64,000 bases of DNA from Bradyrhizobium sp. LLZ17 (lineage in GTDB: Bacteria > Pseudomonadota > Alphaproteobacteria > Rhizobiales > Xanthobacteraceae), in NCBI RefSeq assembly GCF_041200145.1, contig NZ_CP165734.1, forward strand, positions 3,348,001-3,412,000. Reading direction: 5' to 3'. Every line of letters starts with the position of its first letter. Position 1 is the first letter of the stretch. The notes under the pieces are model-generated. The model was given only the letters and a program-made list of their open reading frames with translations. It made no database searches and had not been told where the DNA came from. A program made the translations under genes and the position numbers. Of the stretch, positions 1 through 10,233 are shown piece by piece.

Positions 1-1044
1 GCCTTGGAGAGATCGCCGCCGCGCGGAAACAGATCGGTCAGCGAGTGATCGAGCGTGGCGCGCCGCGCATTGTAGAGCTTGGTCGAGAAGCCGGAGATTT
101 CGGCGGTGCCGCCGACGCGGATGCGATTGCCGAGCCGGGTGATCGCAACCTTGTAGCTTTCGTCCATGACGGTGGATTCCGGCGCACCGGAGGCGTCCTT
201 GATCGGCACCGTGATCGAATAGCCCTTGACCGGATAGACCGGCAGCGAAATGCCGAGCGGCGCAATCAGCCGCGACGACCAGCTTCCGAGCGCCAGAACA
301 TAGGCGTCGGCCTGCAACAGGCCGGCGCTGGTCGCGACACCGGTCACGCGGGTGCCATCCGCAACGATATTGTCGATGCCGGTGTTGAACATGAAGCGCA
401 CGCCGAGCGCTTCGGCGTGCTTGGCCAAGGCCTGCGTGAACATGTGGCAGTCGCCGGTCTCGTCCTCCGGGAGCCGAAGTCCGCCGGCTAATTTCTCCTT
501 GACGCCGGCGAGCGCCGGCTCGACCGCGATGCAGCCTTCGCGGCTCAGCACCTCGTAGGGAACGCCATATTGCTTGAGCACGGCGATGTCGCCAGCGGTG
601 CCGTCGAGCTGCGACTGGTAACGGAACAGCTGGAGCGTGCCCTGCGAGCGCTCGTCATATTGAATGCCGATGTCGCGGCGGAGATCACGCAGGCAGTCGC
701 GGCTATATTCCGCGATCGGGATCATCCGGCTCTTGTTGACCGCGTAGCGCGCGCTGGTGCAGTTGCGCAGCATCTTGAGCAGCCAGACCCACATCACCGG
801 ATCGAGCTTCGGCCGGATCACCAGCGGGCCGTGCTTCATCAGCAGCCATTTGACCGCCTTCACCGGCACGCCGGGGCCGGCCCAGGGCGATGAATAGCCG
901 GGCGACACCTCGCCGGCATTGGCAAACGAAGTCTCCAGCGCCGGCTCCGGCTGACGGTCGACGACCGTCACCTCGTGGCCGGCGCGCGAGGTAATAGGCA
1001 GAGGTGACGCCGATGACACCGCTGCCGAGGATCAGAACTTTCAC
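1..1044 (-). pseudogene. dadA: D-amino acid dehydrogenase small subunit (DadA-like), partial and frame-broken
   Basis: FAD-dependent oxidative deaminase of D-amino acids to 2-oxo acids, normally membrane-associated. The start at 1044 gives [20 protein letters not shown], a Rossmann dinucleotide-binding fold (GSGVIG). After the next residue the frame breaks at about 981-989, inside a short GC repeat. The other frame then reads on without a stop to the left edge, through [30 protein letters not shown] and [10 protein letters not shown], all typical of DadA. The C-terminus lies outside the window. The start overlaps the stop of the aminotransferase by 4 bases (ATGA), so the two are co-transcribed. 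A two-base loss in (GC)n is as likely a sequencing error as a real mutation. The family call is firm; the exact substrate is unknown. Confidence 0.75.
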
Positions 1045-2423
1045 GCTTGGTCAAACTCCCGCGGCATCACGCCCGCCGCTGCAAGAGCAATTATCAGGCC
1101 CCCCGCTTGATCGAGGTCGCCCAGGATCGACACCATGTCGTCGATATGGCTCTTCTCGACGATGAGCGGCGGCGACAATGCAAAGGAGTCGCCGCTCATG
1201 CGGAAGTAAAGCCCGCGATTGAAGCAGTCGACCATGACGTCGTAGCCGCGCGCGCCGACCGCGCCGTCGCGCGACGACAGCTCGACCGCGCCCATCAGGC
1301 CGCAATTGCGGATATCGACGACGTTGGGCAGGCCCTTCAGCGTATGCAGCGCATCGCGCCAGTATTCCGCGATCGATGCACCGCGCGTGAGCAGGCCCTC
1401 GTCCTTGTAGATGTCGAGCGTCGCGATACCCGCGGCACAGGCCACCGGATGAGCCGAATAGGTGTAGCCGTGGAACAGCTCCATCATGTTTTCCGGACCG
1501 ACCATCATAGCGTCGTGCACCTTGCGATGCGCGAACACCGCGCCGCAAGGCACGGTGCCATTGGTGATGCCCTTGGCCGTCGTCATCAGGTCCGGGGTCA
1601 CGCCGAAGAAGTCGGCGGCGAACGGCGTGCCGAGGCGGCCGAAGCCGGTGATGACCTCGTCGAAGATCAGGAGAATGCCGTGCTTGTCACAGATCTCGCG
1701 CAGACGCTGGAGATAGCCCTTCGGCGGCGGCAGCACTGCGGTCGAGCCCGGCACCGGCTCGACGATCACGGCCGCGATCGTCTCGGCGCCGTGCAGTCCG
1801 ACCAGCCGCTCGAGATCGTCGGCGAGTTCGACGCCGTACTCAGGCTGATCCTTGGCGAAAGCGTTGCGGGTAAGATCGTGGGTGTGGCGGATGTGGTCGA
1901 CGCCCGGCAGATGGGTGGCGAACGCTCGGCGGTTGGCGACCATGCCGCCGACCGACATGCCGCCGAAGCCGACACCGTGATAGCCGCGCTCGCGGCCGAT
2001 CAGGCGGGTGCGGGACGCCTGGCCGTTGGCGCGGTGATAGGCGAGCGCGATCTTCAGCGCCGTATCGACCGATTCGGAGCCGGAATTGGTGAAAAAGATG
2101 CGGTCCAGGTTCTTCGGTGCGATCTCGGCGAGACGCTCGGCGAAATCGAAGGCCAGCGGATGGCCCATCTGGAACGAGGGCGCGAAATCCAGCATCATCA
2201 GCTGGCGCTCGACCGCGGCGGCGATCTGCTTGCGGCCGTGGCCGGCATTGACGCACCAGAGGCCCGCGGAGCCGTCGATCACCTTGCGGCCGTCGACCGT
2301 GGTGTAGTGCATGCCCTCGGCCGAGGAGAACAGCCGCGGCGCCTTCTTGAACTGACGGTTGGCCGTGAACGGCATCCAGAACGAGTCGGTCTTGATGGTG
2401 TTCGGAATCTGATGAAGGGTCAC
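1041..2423 (-). CDS. Class III PLP aminotransferase (omega-amino acid:pyruvate aminotransferase-like)
   Basis: A 460-residue fold-type I aminotransferase that would move the terminal amino group of an omega-amino acid such as beta-alanine, or of a polyamine derivative, to pyruvate. Landmarks: FFTNSGSESVDTALK (cofactor phosphate loop, about 110-124), GRERGYHG, IVEPV, IFDEVITGFGR (Asp255) and TTAKGITNGTVP with the Schiff-base Lys284. Length and motif order match the omega-APT/beta-alanine:pyruvate group. It is first in an operon with the dadA-like gene (4-base overlap) and divergent from an HTH-cupin regulator starting at 2570, which probably controls it. That setting suggests amino acid or polyamine catabolism. 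Substrate preference cannot be read from the sequence. Confidence 0.85.
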   Translation of the reverse strand: MTLHQIPNTIKTDSFWMPFTANRQFKKAPRLFSSAEGMHYTTVDGRKVIDGSAGLWCVNAGHGRKQIAAAVERQLMMLDFAPSFQMGHPLAFDFAERLAEIAPKNLDRIFFTNSGSESVDTALKIALAYHRANGQASRTRLIGRERGYHGVGFGGMSVGGMVANRRAFATHLPGVDHIRHTHDLTRNAFAKDQPEYGVELADDLERLVGLHGAETIAAVIVEPVPGSTAVLPPPKGYLQRLREICDKHGILLIFDEVITGFGRLGTPFAADFFGVTPDLMTTAKGITNGTVPCGAVFAHRKVHDAMMVGPENMMELFHGYTYSAHPVACAAGIATLDIYKDEGLLTRGASIAEYWRDALHTLKGLPNVVDIRNCGLMGAVELSSRDGAVGARGYDVMVDCFNRGLYFRMSGDSFALSPPLIVEKSHIDDMVSILGDLDQAGGLIIALAAAGVMPREFDQA

Positions 2424-2569
2424 GGGCCGCTCCTTTGCTGACCTGCTAGCAGAGCCACGGCTTCAGAACCGCAACAAGTCCTTTTCTGGCACCCTGCAAG
2501 CCATTGATTTAGCTGGGGCTGCCGGTCCATATTTGCACGATCCGCAACACCTGCAACAGGGACCAGGGC

Positions 2570-3118
2570 ATGAGCGTCGACATCGGTGGACGGCTGCGAT
2601 TCATCCGGGCGCGCCAGAAGCTGTCGCAACGCGAGCTCGCCAAGCGCGCCGGCGTCACCAATTCGACGATCTCGCTGATCGAATCCAACCAGATGAACCC
2701 CTCGGTCGGTGCGCTCAAGCGCATCCTCGACGGCATCCCGATGGGGCTCGCCGAATTCTTCGCGCTGGAGCCGGAGACGCGGCGCAAGATCTTCTACCGC
2801 TCGGAGGAGCTGACCGAGGTCGGCAAGAAGCCGATCTCCTATCGCCAGATCGGCGACAATCTGTTCGGCCGCAACTTGCAGATCCTGAAAGAGCGTTACG
2901 AGCCCGGCAGCGACACCGGGCGCGTTCACCTGGTCCATGACGGCGAGGAAGGCGGCATCGTGATCTCCGGCAAGCTCGAGGTGACGGTCGAAGACGAGCG
3001 CCGCATCCTCAATCCCGGCGATGCCTATTATTTCGAAAGCCGCCGCCCGCACCGTTTCCGCTGCGTCGGCGGCAAGCCGTGCGAAGTGATCTCGGCCTGC
3101 ACGCCGCCGACGTTTTGA
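2570..3118 (+). CDS. XRE-family regulator with C-terminal cupin domain (PuuR-like)
   Basis: A 182-residue cytoplasmic regulator. Residues about 8-62 are a lambda-repressor-type HTH (LRFIRARQKLSQRELAKRAG, then STISLIESNQMNPS). Residues about 110-178 are a cupin barrel (GEEGGIVISGKLEV, LNPGDAYYFESRRPHRF) that probably senses a small ligand. This arrangement is that of PuuR and related controllers of polyamine and amino-acid catabolism. It is divergent from the aminotransferase/dadA operon, with about 146 bp between the starts, so it most likely regulates that operon and itself. ATG at 2570 is preceded by a purine-rich stretch. It ends 22 bp before the convergent molybdenum subunit gene. Confidence 0.88.
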   Translation: MSVDIGGRLRFIRARQKLSQRELAKRAGVTNSTISLIESNQMNPSVGALKRILDGIPMGLAEFFALEPETRRKIFYRSEELTEVGKKPISYRQIGDNLFGRNLQILKERYEPGSDTGRVHLVHDGEEGGIVISGKLEVTVEDERRILNPGDAYYFESRRPHRFRCVGGKPCEVISACTPPTF

Positions 3119-3140
3119 GAGGGCCGCAGGCCGAACGGCT

Positions 3141-5402
3141 TCAAAGCTGCGTCAACAGATCCTCGATCTTGATCGGGAAACGACGCACCCTCACCCCCGT
3201 CGCATGCCAGACGGCGTTGGCGACCGCGCCCGCGCTGCCGGTGATGCCGATCTCGCCGACGCCCTTGATGCCGAGCGCATTCACATGCGGGTCGTGCTCC
3301 TCGACCGTGATCACGTCGAGCGGCGGCACGTCGGCATTCACGGGGACGTGGTACTCGCCGAGATTGGCGTTCATGATCCTCCCGCTGCGGCGGTCGGTGA
3401 TGGCTTCCTCGTGCAGCGCGAACGACATGCCCCAGATCATGCCGCCGAATAGCTGGCTCTGCACCATGCGCGGATTGACGATGCGGCCCGCGGCGAAGGC
3501 ACCAACCATGCGGCTGACGCGGATCTGGCCGAGCTCGGGATCGACCTTCACCTCCGCGAACACCGCGCCGTGGGCATGCATCGCATACTCCTCCATCGCC
3601 GCCGGGTTCGGCGCGCCGGTGCCGCGTGCCTCGATCTCGGCCACGCCCGCACGCGCGAGGATCTCGGAATAGCTTTCGGTGCGGCTCTCGTCGTCGCGAC
3701 GGATCAATCTGCCGTCGCGCGCGATGACGCCGGTATTGCCGGCGCCGAACAGGGGCGAGCGCTCGTCGTTGGTGGCGAGATCGGCCAGTTTTGCAATCAC
3801 GGCCGCGCCGGCGCTGTGGATCGCAGCACCTGCAGTCGCGGTATGCGCGGAACCGCCGGCAATGCCGGCATCGGGCAGATCTGACGTACCCGCCTTGAAT
3901 GCGACGCGGTCGATATCGAGTCCGAGTTCGTCGGCCGCGATTTGCGCCAGCGCGGTCCAGGCGCCCTGTCCCATGTCATGCGCGCCAATCTCCATGGCGC
4001 CGGAGCCGTCGCGGCGAAGAACGGCACGGGCCTCGGCCTGGAACATCAGCGCCGGGAACGTCGCGGTGCCCATGCCCCAGCCGACAAGGAGGCCGGCATC
4101 GTCGCGCATCTGCCGCGGCTGGAGCGGTCGCTTCGCCCAGCCGAAACGCGCGGCGCCCTGCTCGTAGCAGGCCCGCAGCGCCTTGGACGAAAACGGCTTG
4201 CCGGTGATCGGCTCGACCTCCGCATAGTTCTTCAGGCGAAAGGCCAGCGGATCGATGCCGCAGGCCCAGGCCATCTCGTCGATCGCGCTCTCCAGCGCAA
4301 TCGAGCCGGTCGCCTCGCCGGGTGCGCGCATGAACAGCGGCGTGCCGGTGTTGACGCGCACGGCATCGTGCGAGGTGCGGATCGCAGGCGCCGCATAGAG
4401 GGTGTGCGAGGCATCGGCAGCCGGCTCATAGAAGTCGTCGAAGGTGCTCGTGACAGTGCGGGCATGATGATCCAGCGCGGTCAGGCGCCCTTCAGCGTCG
4501 GTGCCGATACGCAGCCGCTGACGGGTCGGCGCGCGATGGCCGACGGGGCCATACATCTGCTCGCGGCGCAGCACGAGCTTGACCGGCTTGCCGACAAGCT
4601 TTGCGGCCATGATGCCGAGCACCGGCGGACCGGCCATGAGGCCCTTGGACCCGAAGCCGCCGCCGAGGAATGGGCTGCGGATGTGGATCTTGTCGTGCGC
4701 GATACCGAACAGTTCGGCGACCCGCGCCAGCGACAGCATGAGACCCTGAGTCGGCATGTCGATCTGCAGACTGTCGCCGTCCCATGCAGCCACGACCGCA
4801 TGCGGCTCCATGGCGTTGTGATATTGCGGCGGCGTCACGTAAGTCGCGTCGATCTGTTTCTCGGCCGAGGCAAGCCCCGCCTCGACATCGCCGCGGTGAT
4901 TTTCCGCGGGGTTGCCGACGCCCACGACCGGCGGCACAAAGCTTTCACCAGCATCGAGCCCGACAAGCGCAGGCAGCGTCTCATAGCGCGGCGTCAGCAG
5001 CGCCGCGCCTTCGGTCGCAGCCTCCAGCGTCTCGGCGATCACGACGGCGATCGGCTGGTTGACGTAGCGAACCTCGTCGCTCTGCAACACCTCCATGCGG
5101 AACACAAACGGGTTGGTCTTGACTTCAGGGTCGATCGCCAGCGGCGGCTTGTGCTCCGTGGTCATGACATCGACCACGCCGGGATGGCCCTTGGCGGCGG
5201 CGACATCGAGCGAGACCACGCGTCCGCGCGCGATGCTTGAGACCGCCATCACCGCGAACAGCATCCCGGGCGGATGATTGTCGGCGGCGTACGTCGCCTG
5301 TCCCTTCACCTTGAGCACGCCGTCGCGGCGAGTCAGCGGCTGGCCGATGTTGGAGCCGTGGCGCAGATGAGCGGGAGCGCTGGTGAGATTAAGCTCGGGC
5401 AT
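3141..5402 (-). CDS. Molybdopterin-binding subunit of an aldehyde oxidoreductase (xanthine dehydrogenase family)
   Basis: The large catalytic subunit of a three-part molybdenum hydroxylase, about 753 residues from the preferred ATG at 5402. A longer start at 5426 is possible. Typical elements are VKGQATYAADN near the N-terminus, FLGGGFGSKG (molybdopterin contact), MRAPGEATG, GAHDMGQGAWTALAQIAADE, and KGVGEIGITGSAGAVANAVW with the catalytic Glu near the C-terminus. It overlaps the end of the FAD-subunit gene by 14 bp. Subunit sizes and order (2Fe-2S, FAD, Mo) resemble E. coli PaoABC (YagTSR), which oxidises aromatic and other aldehydes. The small subunit here lacks the Tat leader of PaoA, so a cytoplasmic enzyme is more likely. 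The substrate is unknown. Confidence 0.87.
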   Translation of the reverse strand: MPELNLTSAPAHLRHGSNIGQPLTRRDGVLKVKGQATYAADNHPPGMLFAVMAVSSIARGRVVSLDVAAAKGHPGVVDVMTTEHKPPLAIDPEVKTNPFVFRMEVLQSDEVRYVNQPIAVVIAETLEAATEGAALLTPRYETLPALVGLDAGESFVPPVVGVGNPAENHRGDVEAGLASAEKQIDATYVTPPQYHNAMEPHAVVAAWDGDSLQIDMPTQGLMLSLARVAELFGIAHDKIHIRSPFLGGGFGSKGLMAGPPVLGIMAAKLVGKPVKLVLRREQMYGPVGHRAPTRQRLRIGTDAEGRLTALDHHARTVTSTFDDFYEPAADASHTLYAAPAIRTSHDAVRVNTGTPLFMRAPGEATGSIALESAIDEMAWACGIDPLAFRLKNYAEVEPITGKPFSSKALRACYEQGAARFGWAKRPLQPRQMRDDAGLLVGWGMGTATFPALMFQAEARAVLRRDGSGAMEIGAHDMGQGAWTALAQIAADELGLDIDRVAFKAGTSDLPDAGIAGGSAHTATAGAAIHSAGAAVIAKLADLATNDERSPLFGAGNTGVIARDGRLIRRDDESRTESYSEILARAGVAEIEARGTGAPNPAAMEEYAMHAHGAVFAEVKVDPELGQIRVSRMVGAFAAGRIVNPRMVQSQLFGGMIWGMSFALHEEAITDRRSGRIMNANLGEYHVPVNADVPPLDVITVEEHDPHVNALGIKGVGEIGITGSAGAVANAVWHATGVRVRRFPIKIEDLLTQL

Positions 5403-6445
5403 GAACGGCTCCGGAGGTCGAGGCAAAAGGAGAGGCTGGCAGCGCCGGCAGGCGCGCCGGCGTACCGGCAGCGGCCAGCGTCAGCGCGCGCACGACGATG
5501 CGGCGCGCGAGCTCGATCTTGAAGGCGTTGTCGCCGGACGGTTTTGCGTCGGCGAGCGCGCGCCAGGCGGCTTCCTGGAAGGCGTCCGCCGTCGGTGCGA
5601 CACCCTTGAGCACATCTTCGGCAGCGCGGGCGCGCCATGGTTTCGCAGCGACGCCGCCCAGCGCAAGCCGTGCTTGCGCGATCTTCCCGTTCTCGATCCG
5701 CAACGCCGCCGCAGCCGAGACGACGGCAAAGGCGTAAGAGGTCCGCTCGCGAACCTTGAGATAGCGCGCATGCGCGGCAAAGCCGCGTGCCGCAGGCGGC
5801 AGACGCACCGCAATGATGAGGTCGCCGGATTCGAGGGCCGAGTCGCGCTCGGGCGAGCTGCCCGGCAATCGGTGCAGTTCGTCGAGCGCGATCTCGCGCC
5901 GGCCGCTTCTGCCTTCGATCTCGACAATGGCATCGAGCGCGACCAGCGGCACGCAAAAATCCGAGGGATGCGTGGCGATGCAGCTTTCACTCCAGCCGAG
6001 CACGGCGTGCGTCCGGTTTTCGCCTTCACGCGCGTCGCAACCGCTGCCGGCTTCGCGCTTGTTGCAGCGGCTGGCCGTATCGTAGAAATAGGCGCAGCGC
6101 GTCCGTTGCAGAAGATTGCCGCCCACGGTGGCGGCGTTGCGGAGTTGCGCGGAGGCACCCGACAGCAGCGCTTCCGCGACGGCGGGATAGGACTTCGCGA
6201 ACTCGGCGTCGTGGGCAAGATCGGCATTGCTCACCAGCGCGCCGATCCGCACACCGCCGTCGGCGAGATGCTCGATCCGATCCAACCCTTCGAGATGCGT
6301 GAGGTCGACCAGGCGATCCGGACGGCTGATGCCCCCTTCATCAGATCGAGCAAATTGGTGCCGGCGGCGAGATAGACCGTGCCCGGCTGGGCCGCGGCGG
6401 CAACGGCCTCTGCGACCGTTGCGGGCCTGACGTAATCGAACTGTT

Positions 6446-6449
<4 letters not shown>
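5389..6449 (-). pseudogene. FAD-binding subunit of the aldehyde oxidoreductase, frame-broken
   Basis: The middle subunit of the molybdenum hydroxylase, carrying FAD between the 2Fe-2S clusters and the molybdenum site. Start at 6449: MKQFDYVRPATVAEAV, then YLAAGTNLLDLMKG (FAD-binding loop). The frame breaks at the C5 run 6332-6336 (G5 on the coding strand); one more G restores GISRPDRLVDLTHL. The second frame continues through ASAQLRNAATVGGNLLQRTR and four cysteines around residues 120-140, as in PaoB-type subunits that bind a 4Fe-4S cluster, to a TAA at 5389. ATGA overlap with the small subunit and 14-bp overlap with the large one confirm a tight operon. A homopolymer sequencing error is the simplest explanation for the break. 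Confidence 0.8.
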
Positions 6450-6943
<494 letters not shown>

Positions 6944-7185
6944 ACAAGGCTCCGATCAGAAATGGACATGACTCATCGCGCAGCGCGCCATGCCGTGGCC
7001 GCCGTCGATTCTGAGCGCCCCCGAACATGTTCCGGGCCAACGCCTCAGCGAAGATACGGAGGCACCCTCCGCTTAACAAGGGTCGTCAAAGAATTATTTG
7101 GAATTCGTCAAAAGCCCGCGGACAGACAACGCGATCCGGCCCTGCAAGGGTTCAATCTAACCAATTCGTGATCTACATTAGGGTG

Positions 7186-7824
7186 ATGGACGATCACGCC
7201 GACCAGATCCGCAAGCCTCGCGCCGATGCCGTGCGCAATCGTGAACGCGTGCTCGAGGCGGCAAAGGTCGTGTTCAACGCCGGCGGCCCGGAAGCGAGCC
7301 TGGAGGCCGTGGCAAAACGCGCCGGTGTCGGCATCGGCACGCTCTATCGGCATTTCCCGACGCGCGAGGACTTGTACGAGGCGGTGTACCGGCGCGAGGT
7401 CGGGCAGCTCAGCGAGTTCGCCGAGCGTCTGCGAAGCGCCAAGGATCCGGTCGATGCGCTGCGGCGCTGGCTGAGTTCCACGGTCGAGTTCATTGCCACC
7501 AAAAAAGGCATGTCGGCCGCGCTGGCGCTGACGTTCCAGAGCTCGTCGGAGCTCGCGGCGTTCTCGATGGATCGTCTGACCAAGGCGATCGGCTCGCTGC
7601 TCGATCGCGCCTTGGCAGCCGGCGAGATGCGCGCCGACATCAGCCCGGAAGACCTGCTCAGGGCCCTGATCGGCATGTGCTACATGCATGATCAACCCGG
7701 CTGGCAAGCATCGGTCCTGCGGATGCTCGACGTGTTCGTCGACGGCCTGCGCGTGCAGGCGGGCAGCCAAGCCAAATCGCGCGCGGCCAAACCGGCGAAG
7801 AGGTCGGCAAAGCGCAAGCGATAG
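7186..7824 (+). CDS. TetR/AcrR-family transcriptional regulator
   Basis: About 212 residues. The N-terminal DNA-binding domain is clear: NRERVLEAAKVVFNAGGPEA, then EAVAKRAGVGIGTLYRHFPT (recognition helix). The C-terminal helical domain would bind a ligand and has no assigned specificity. The open frame extends upstream to 7027, but that part has no family resemblance. ATG at 7186 (MDDHADQIRKPRADAVRNR) is the natural start. It is divergent from the three-gene aldehyde oxidoreductase operon, with about 240 bp between the starts, and is the likely repressor of that operon. A basic Lys/Arg-rich tail (SAKRKR) ends the protein. Confidence 0.86.
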   Translation: MDDHADQIRKPRADAVRNRERVLEAAKVVFNAGGPEASLEAVAKRAGVGIGTLYRHFPTREDLYEAVYRREVGQLSEFAERLRSAKDPVDALRRWLSSTVEFIATKKGMSAALALTFQSSSELAAFSMDRLTKAIGSLLDRALAAGEMRADISPEDLLRALIGMCYMHDQPGWQASVLRMLDVFVDGLRVQAGSQAKSRAAKPAKRSAKRKR

Positions 7825-7890
7825 CGCGTTCCCGCCCTTCCCAAAGTCGTGCTAGGGTCGCGACCGCCGGACATCAACGCGGAGCCTGCC

Positions 7891-8295
7891 ATGCGCATCG
7901 CAGTCTTGCTCGTCGCTCTCACTGTGGCTGTCAGCCCCTCCGCATTCGCCGACGATGTCACAACGGCACAGGGTGTGATCCGCGCCCAGGAGCAAGCCTT
8001 CGGCCACGACGATGCGGCCGCCGCCTATTCCTACGCCGCGCCCGCGATCAAGCAGATCTTTCCGGCGCCCGACATCTTCATGTCCATGGTGCAGAACGGC
8101 TACCCGCCGGTGTACCGGCACAGGAGCTTTGACTTCGGCGACAGCAAGAGCGAAGGCAACTCGATTGCCCAGCACGTCCACATCATCGATGCCGATGGCG
8201 AGGCCTGGGAGGCGCTCTATACGCTCGAGCAACAGCCAGACGGCAGCTACATGATCACGGGTTGTTCGCTGTTGAAAGCCGGACAGGCGGTTTAG
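7891..8295 (+). CDS. Secreted DUF4864-family protein
   Basis: A 134-residue protein with a Sec signal peptide (MRIAVLLVALTVAVSPSAFA, cleavage expected after AFA). The mature part contains GVIRAQEQAFGHDDAAAAYS, FPAPDIFMSMVQ and GSYMITGCSLL, the pattern of DUF4864, whose role is not known. I start it at ATG 7891 because the leader begins there; the longer frame from 7849 would put 14 polar residues before it. Its stop overlaps the stop region of the convergent MFS gene by 4 bp. It may share transcription with the TetR gene 67 bp upstream, but no functional link is visible. Confidence 0.75.
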   Translation: MRIAVLLVALTVAVSPSAFADDVTTAQGVIRAQEQAFGHDDAAAAYSYAAPAIKQIFPAPDIFMSMVQNGYPPVYRHRSFDFGDSKSEGNSIAQHVHIIDADGEAWEALYTLEQQPDGSYMITGCSLLKAGQAV

Positions 8296-9557
8296 GTCGC
8301 GAACCCCGGTCCGGTCCTGACTGCATTCATTCGCGAACGGATCAGCAGCGTCAGGACGATCAAGACATTGAGGGCGTTCCACGCCACGCCGTTGGCAAAG
8401 GCCGCCGCATAGGATCCGGTGGCATCAAAAATCACGCCGGAGACCCAGCCGCCGAAGGACATGCCGAACACCGACGCAAAGATCACGATGCCGACGCGGG
8501 TTGCGGCCTGGCTCGCCGGCATCGCCTCGCGCACGATGATAGCGTAGCTCGGCACGATCCCGCCCTGGAACAGACCGAACATCGCGGAGATCAGATAGAG
8601 CGAGGTCAGGCTGTCAAAGAACAGGTAGAACGCCAGCGCAAAACCCTGGGCCACCGATCCGATCAGCAATGTCGGGATGCCGCCGATCCTGTCGGCGAGA
8701 TAGCCCGAGCCGATGCGGCTGACGATGCCGCAGCCCATCATCAGCGACAGCATTTCGGCGCCGCGCGCGACGCCGAAGCCGAGATCGCCGCAATAGGCGA
8801 CGATATGGACCTGCGGCATCGCCATCGCCACGCAGCAGGCGACAGAGGCGATCGAGAGCAGCACCGTCAGCGTGTTGGTCGAGAGCTTGAGATCGACCCG
8901 CGGCGGCGGCGCGTTGGCGTGATTGCGAACCTTGTCGTCGCCCATCTGCGAACGCAGGACCAGCACGAGGACCGTCATCAGGCTGGCGCAGACGAGACCT
9001 ATGCCGATGTGAGTATAGCGCCAGCCGATGGTCTGGATGCCGAAGCTCACGATCGGCGGCCATATCGTGCCGGCAACGTAATTGCCGCTCGCGACGATGG
9101 TCACGGCAAGCCCGCGATAGCGCTCGAACCAGTGCGAGGCCTCGGCCATGAGCGGCGCGAAGGTCGCCGAGGTGCCGAGGCCGATCAGGAAATAGGCGGC
9201 GACGAACTGCCAGAGATGCGTCGACAGTCCCGCCAGCACATTGGCGATGCCAAGGAACGCGATGCTGATCGCCATCGCCTGCACGATGCCGAACCGATCG
9301 GTGATCCTGCCGGCGATCACGCCACCGAGCCCGAAACCGAACATCATCAGAGTGAAGGCCAGCGACACCGCGCCGCGCGAGGCAGCGAACTCAACCTGCA
9401 CCACGGGAATCACGACCACGACCGCCCACATGCCGACGGCACCGATCGAGCCGATCACAAGCGCGATGAGGAGCCGCACCCAGGCCTGACGCGAGTCGGG
9501 AGTGAAAGCGGAAGGTTTCTGTTCCGGATGATTTGGTGCGTACACGGCCGGGACCAT
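8292..9557 (-). CDS. Major facilitator superfamily transporter
   Basis: About 421 residues with twelve predicted membrane segments. The loop-2/3 signature is present (GGVIAGRITDRFG), with a second-half counterpart (SRIGSGYLADRIGG). The overall look is that of monocarboxylate/oxalate:formate-type MFS carriers. The open frame runs on upstream to 10169, but that part is low-complexity and antisense to the His-rich protein gene, so I start at ATG 9557 (MVPAVYAPNHPEQ). The substrate cannot be read from sequence. It stands alone on its strand, convergent with the DUF4864 gene and divergent from the copper cluster. Confidence 0.82.
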   Translation of the reverse strand: MVPAVYAPNHPEQKPSAFTPDSRQAWVRLLIALVIGSIGAVGMWAVVVVIPVVQVEFAASRGAVSLAFTLMMFGFGLGGVIAGRITDRFGIVQAMAISIAFLGIANVLAGLSTHLWQFVAAYFLIGLGTSATFAPLMAEASHWFERYRGLAVTIVASGNYVAGTIWPPIVSFGIQTIGWRYTHIGIGLVCASLMTVLVLVLRSQMGDDKVRNHANAPPPRVDLKLSTNTLTVLLSIASVACCVAMAMPQVHIVAYCGDLGFGVARGAEMLSLMMGCGIVSRIGSGYLADRIGGIPTLLIGSVAQGFALAFYLFFDSLTSLYLISAMFGLFQGGIVPSYAIIVREAMPASQAATRVGIVIFASVFGMSFGGWVSGVIFDATGSYAAAFANGVAWNALNVLIVLTLLIRSRMNAVRTGPGFAT

Positions 9558-9707
9558 GTTCGCTGATCGCCTCACGGTCAAGCATCGTGCCGCGATATTG
9601 GGCATGCGCGGTGCACTGCGGTAAGAAGGAGCTTGGCGAAATCGCGCTTTGCCATTAGTTTGCAATCCGCGTGTGCGACATTGCCGCGCGATGAGCATGT
9701 CGGCGAA

Positions 9708-10154
9708 ATGTTGTTGCAATTGACGCGATCGATGCGGATCAGGGTGGGGCGCCTCGTCGCGCTCGCCTATCTGTTCTGCGTGCTCGCGCCGGCGGCAGCA
9801 CTTGCCTGGGGCAGCGGTCCGGCGCCGTGCCTTGATGATACGCTGCTGGCCGATCTCGTGCCGGTGCATCATCAGCTGGCGGCGGCTCACAGCCATGAGG
9901 GCAATGTGACGCATGACAATACCGGCAAGCACGCGCGTCACCAGGCCGCCGCGCAGGACACACCCGCTCCGCATCATCATGACGGCAAGGGCAAGGTGGG
10001 CCCGTGTTGCGCGATGATGTGCGTGAGCGCGCTGCCGGCCGACCTCCCCAGCGTCGCCCAGCCGCTGCAGCCGATCTCCGCCTGCACGCCCGGGATCATG
10101 GCCAGCCTGCACAGCCAGGCGCCGCCCCTGCTCTACCGCCCTCCCATCGTCTGA
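9708..10154 (+). CDS. His-rich secreted or membrane protein with CCAMMC motif, head of copper cluster
   Basis: About 148 residues. A hydrophobic leader (LVALAYLFCVLAPAAALAWG) is followed by a His-rich stretch (VPVHHQLAAAHSHEGN, later APHHHDGKGK) and by GPCCAMMCVSAL, which combines Cys and Met metal ligands. These groupings suggest exported copper binding. It lies directly upstream of a lipoprotein, a TolC-like protein, a multicopper oxidase, a cupredoxin and a CusF-like protein, all on the same strand. It resembles short DUF2946-type proteins in layout, but I do not claim the family. The start is uncertain: 9708 and 9732 are both possible. Confidence 0.6.
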   Translation: MLLQLTRSMRIRVGRLVALAYLFCVLAPAAALAWGSGPAPCLDDTLLADLVPVHHQLAAAHSHEGNVTHDNTGKHARHQAAAQDTPAPHHHDGKGKVGPCCAMMCVSALPADLPSVAQPLQPISACTPGIMASLHSQAPPLLYRPPIV

Positions 10155-10233
10155 CCTGAACAACGTCACGACTTGAGGCGTCGCGCGTCTGCGCGCGCAC
10201 GCCCGTGGTCCTCGGACAGATCAGGGATGACTC

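Noticed and set aside
1047-2441. Long plus-strand open frame opposite the aminotransferase gene
   Set aside because: A shadow of a GC-rich gene; no family features, and the minus strand has a full set of aminotransferase motifs.
8262-9566. Plus-strand open frame opposite the MFS gene
   Set aside because: His/Arg/Asp-rich composition typical of antisense frames; the minus strand encodes clear membrane helices.
9558-10169. N-terminal extension of the MFS open frame
   Set aside because: No membrane or family features and it covers the His-rich gene on the other strand; ATG 9557 is the natural start.
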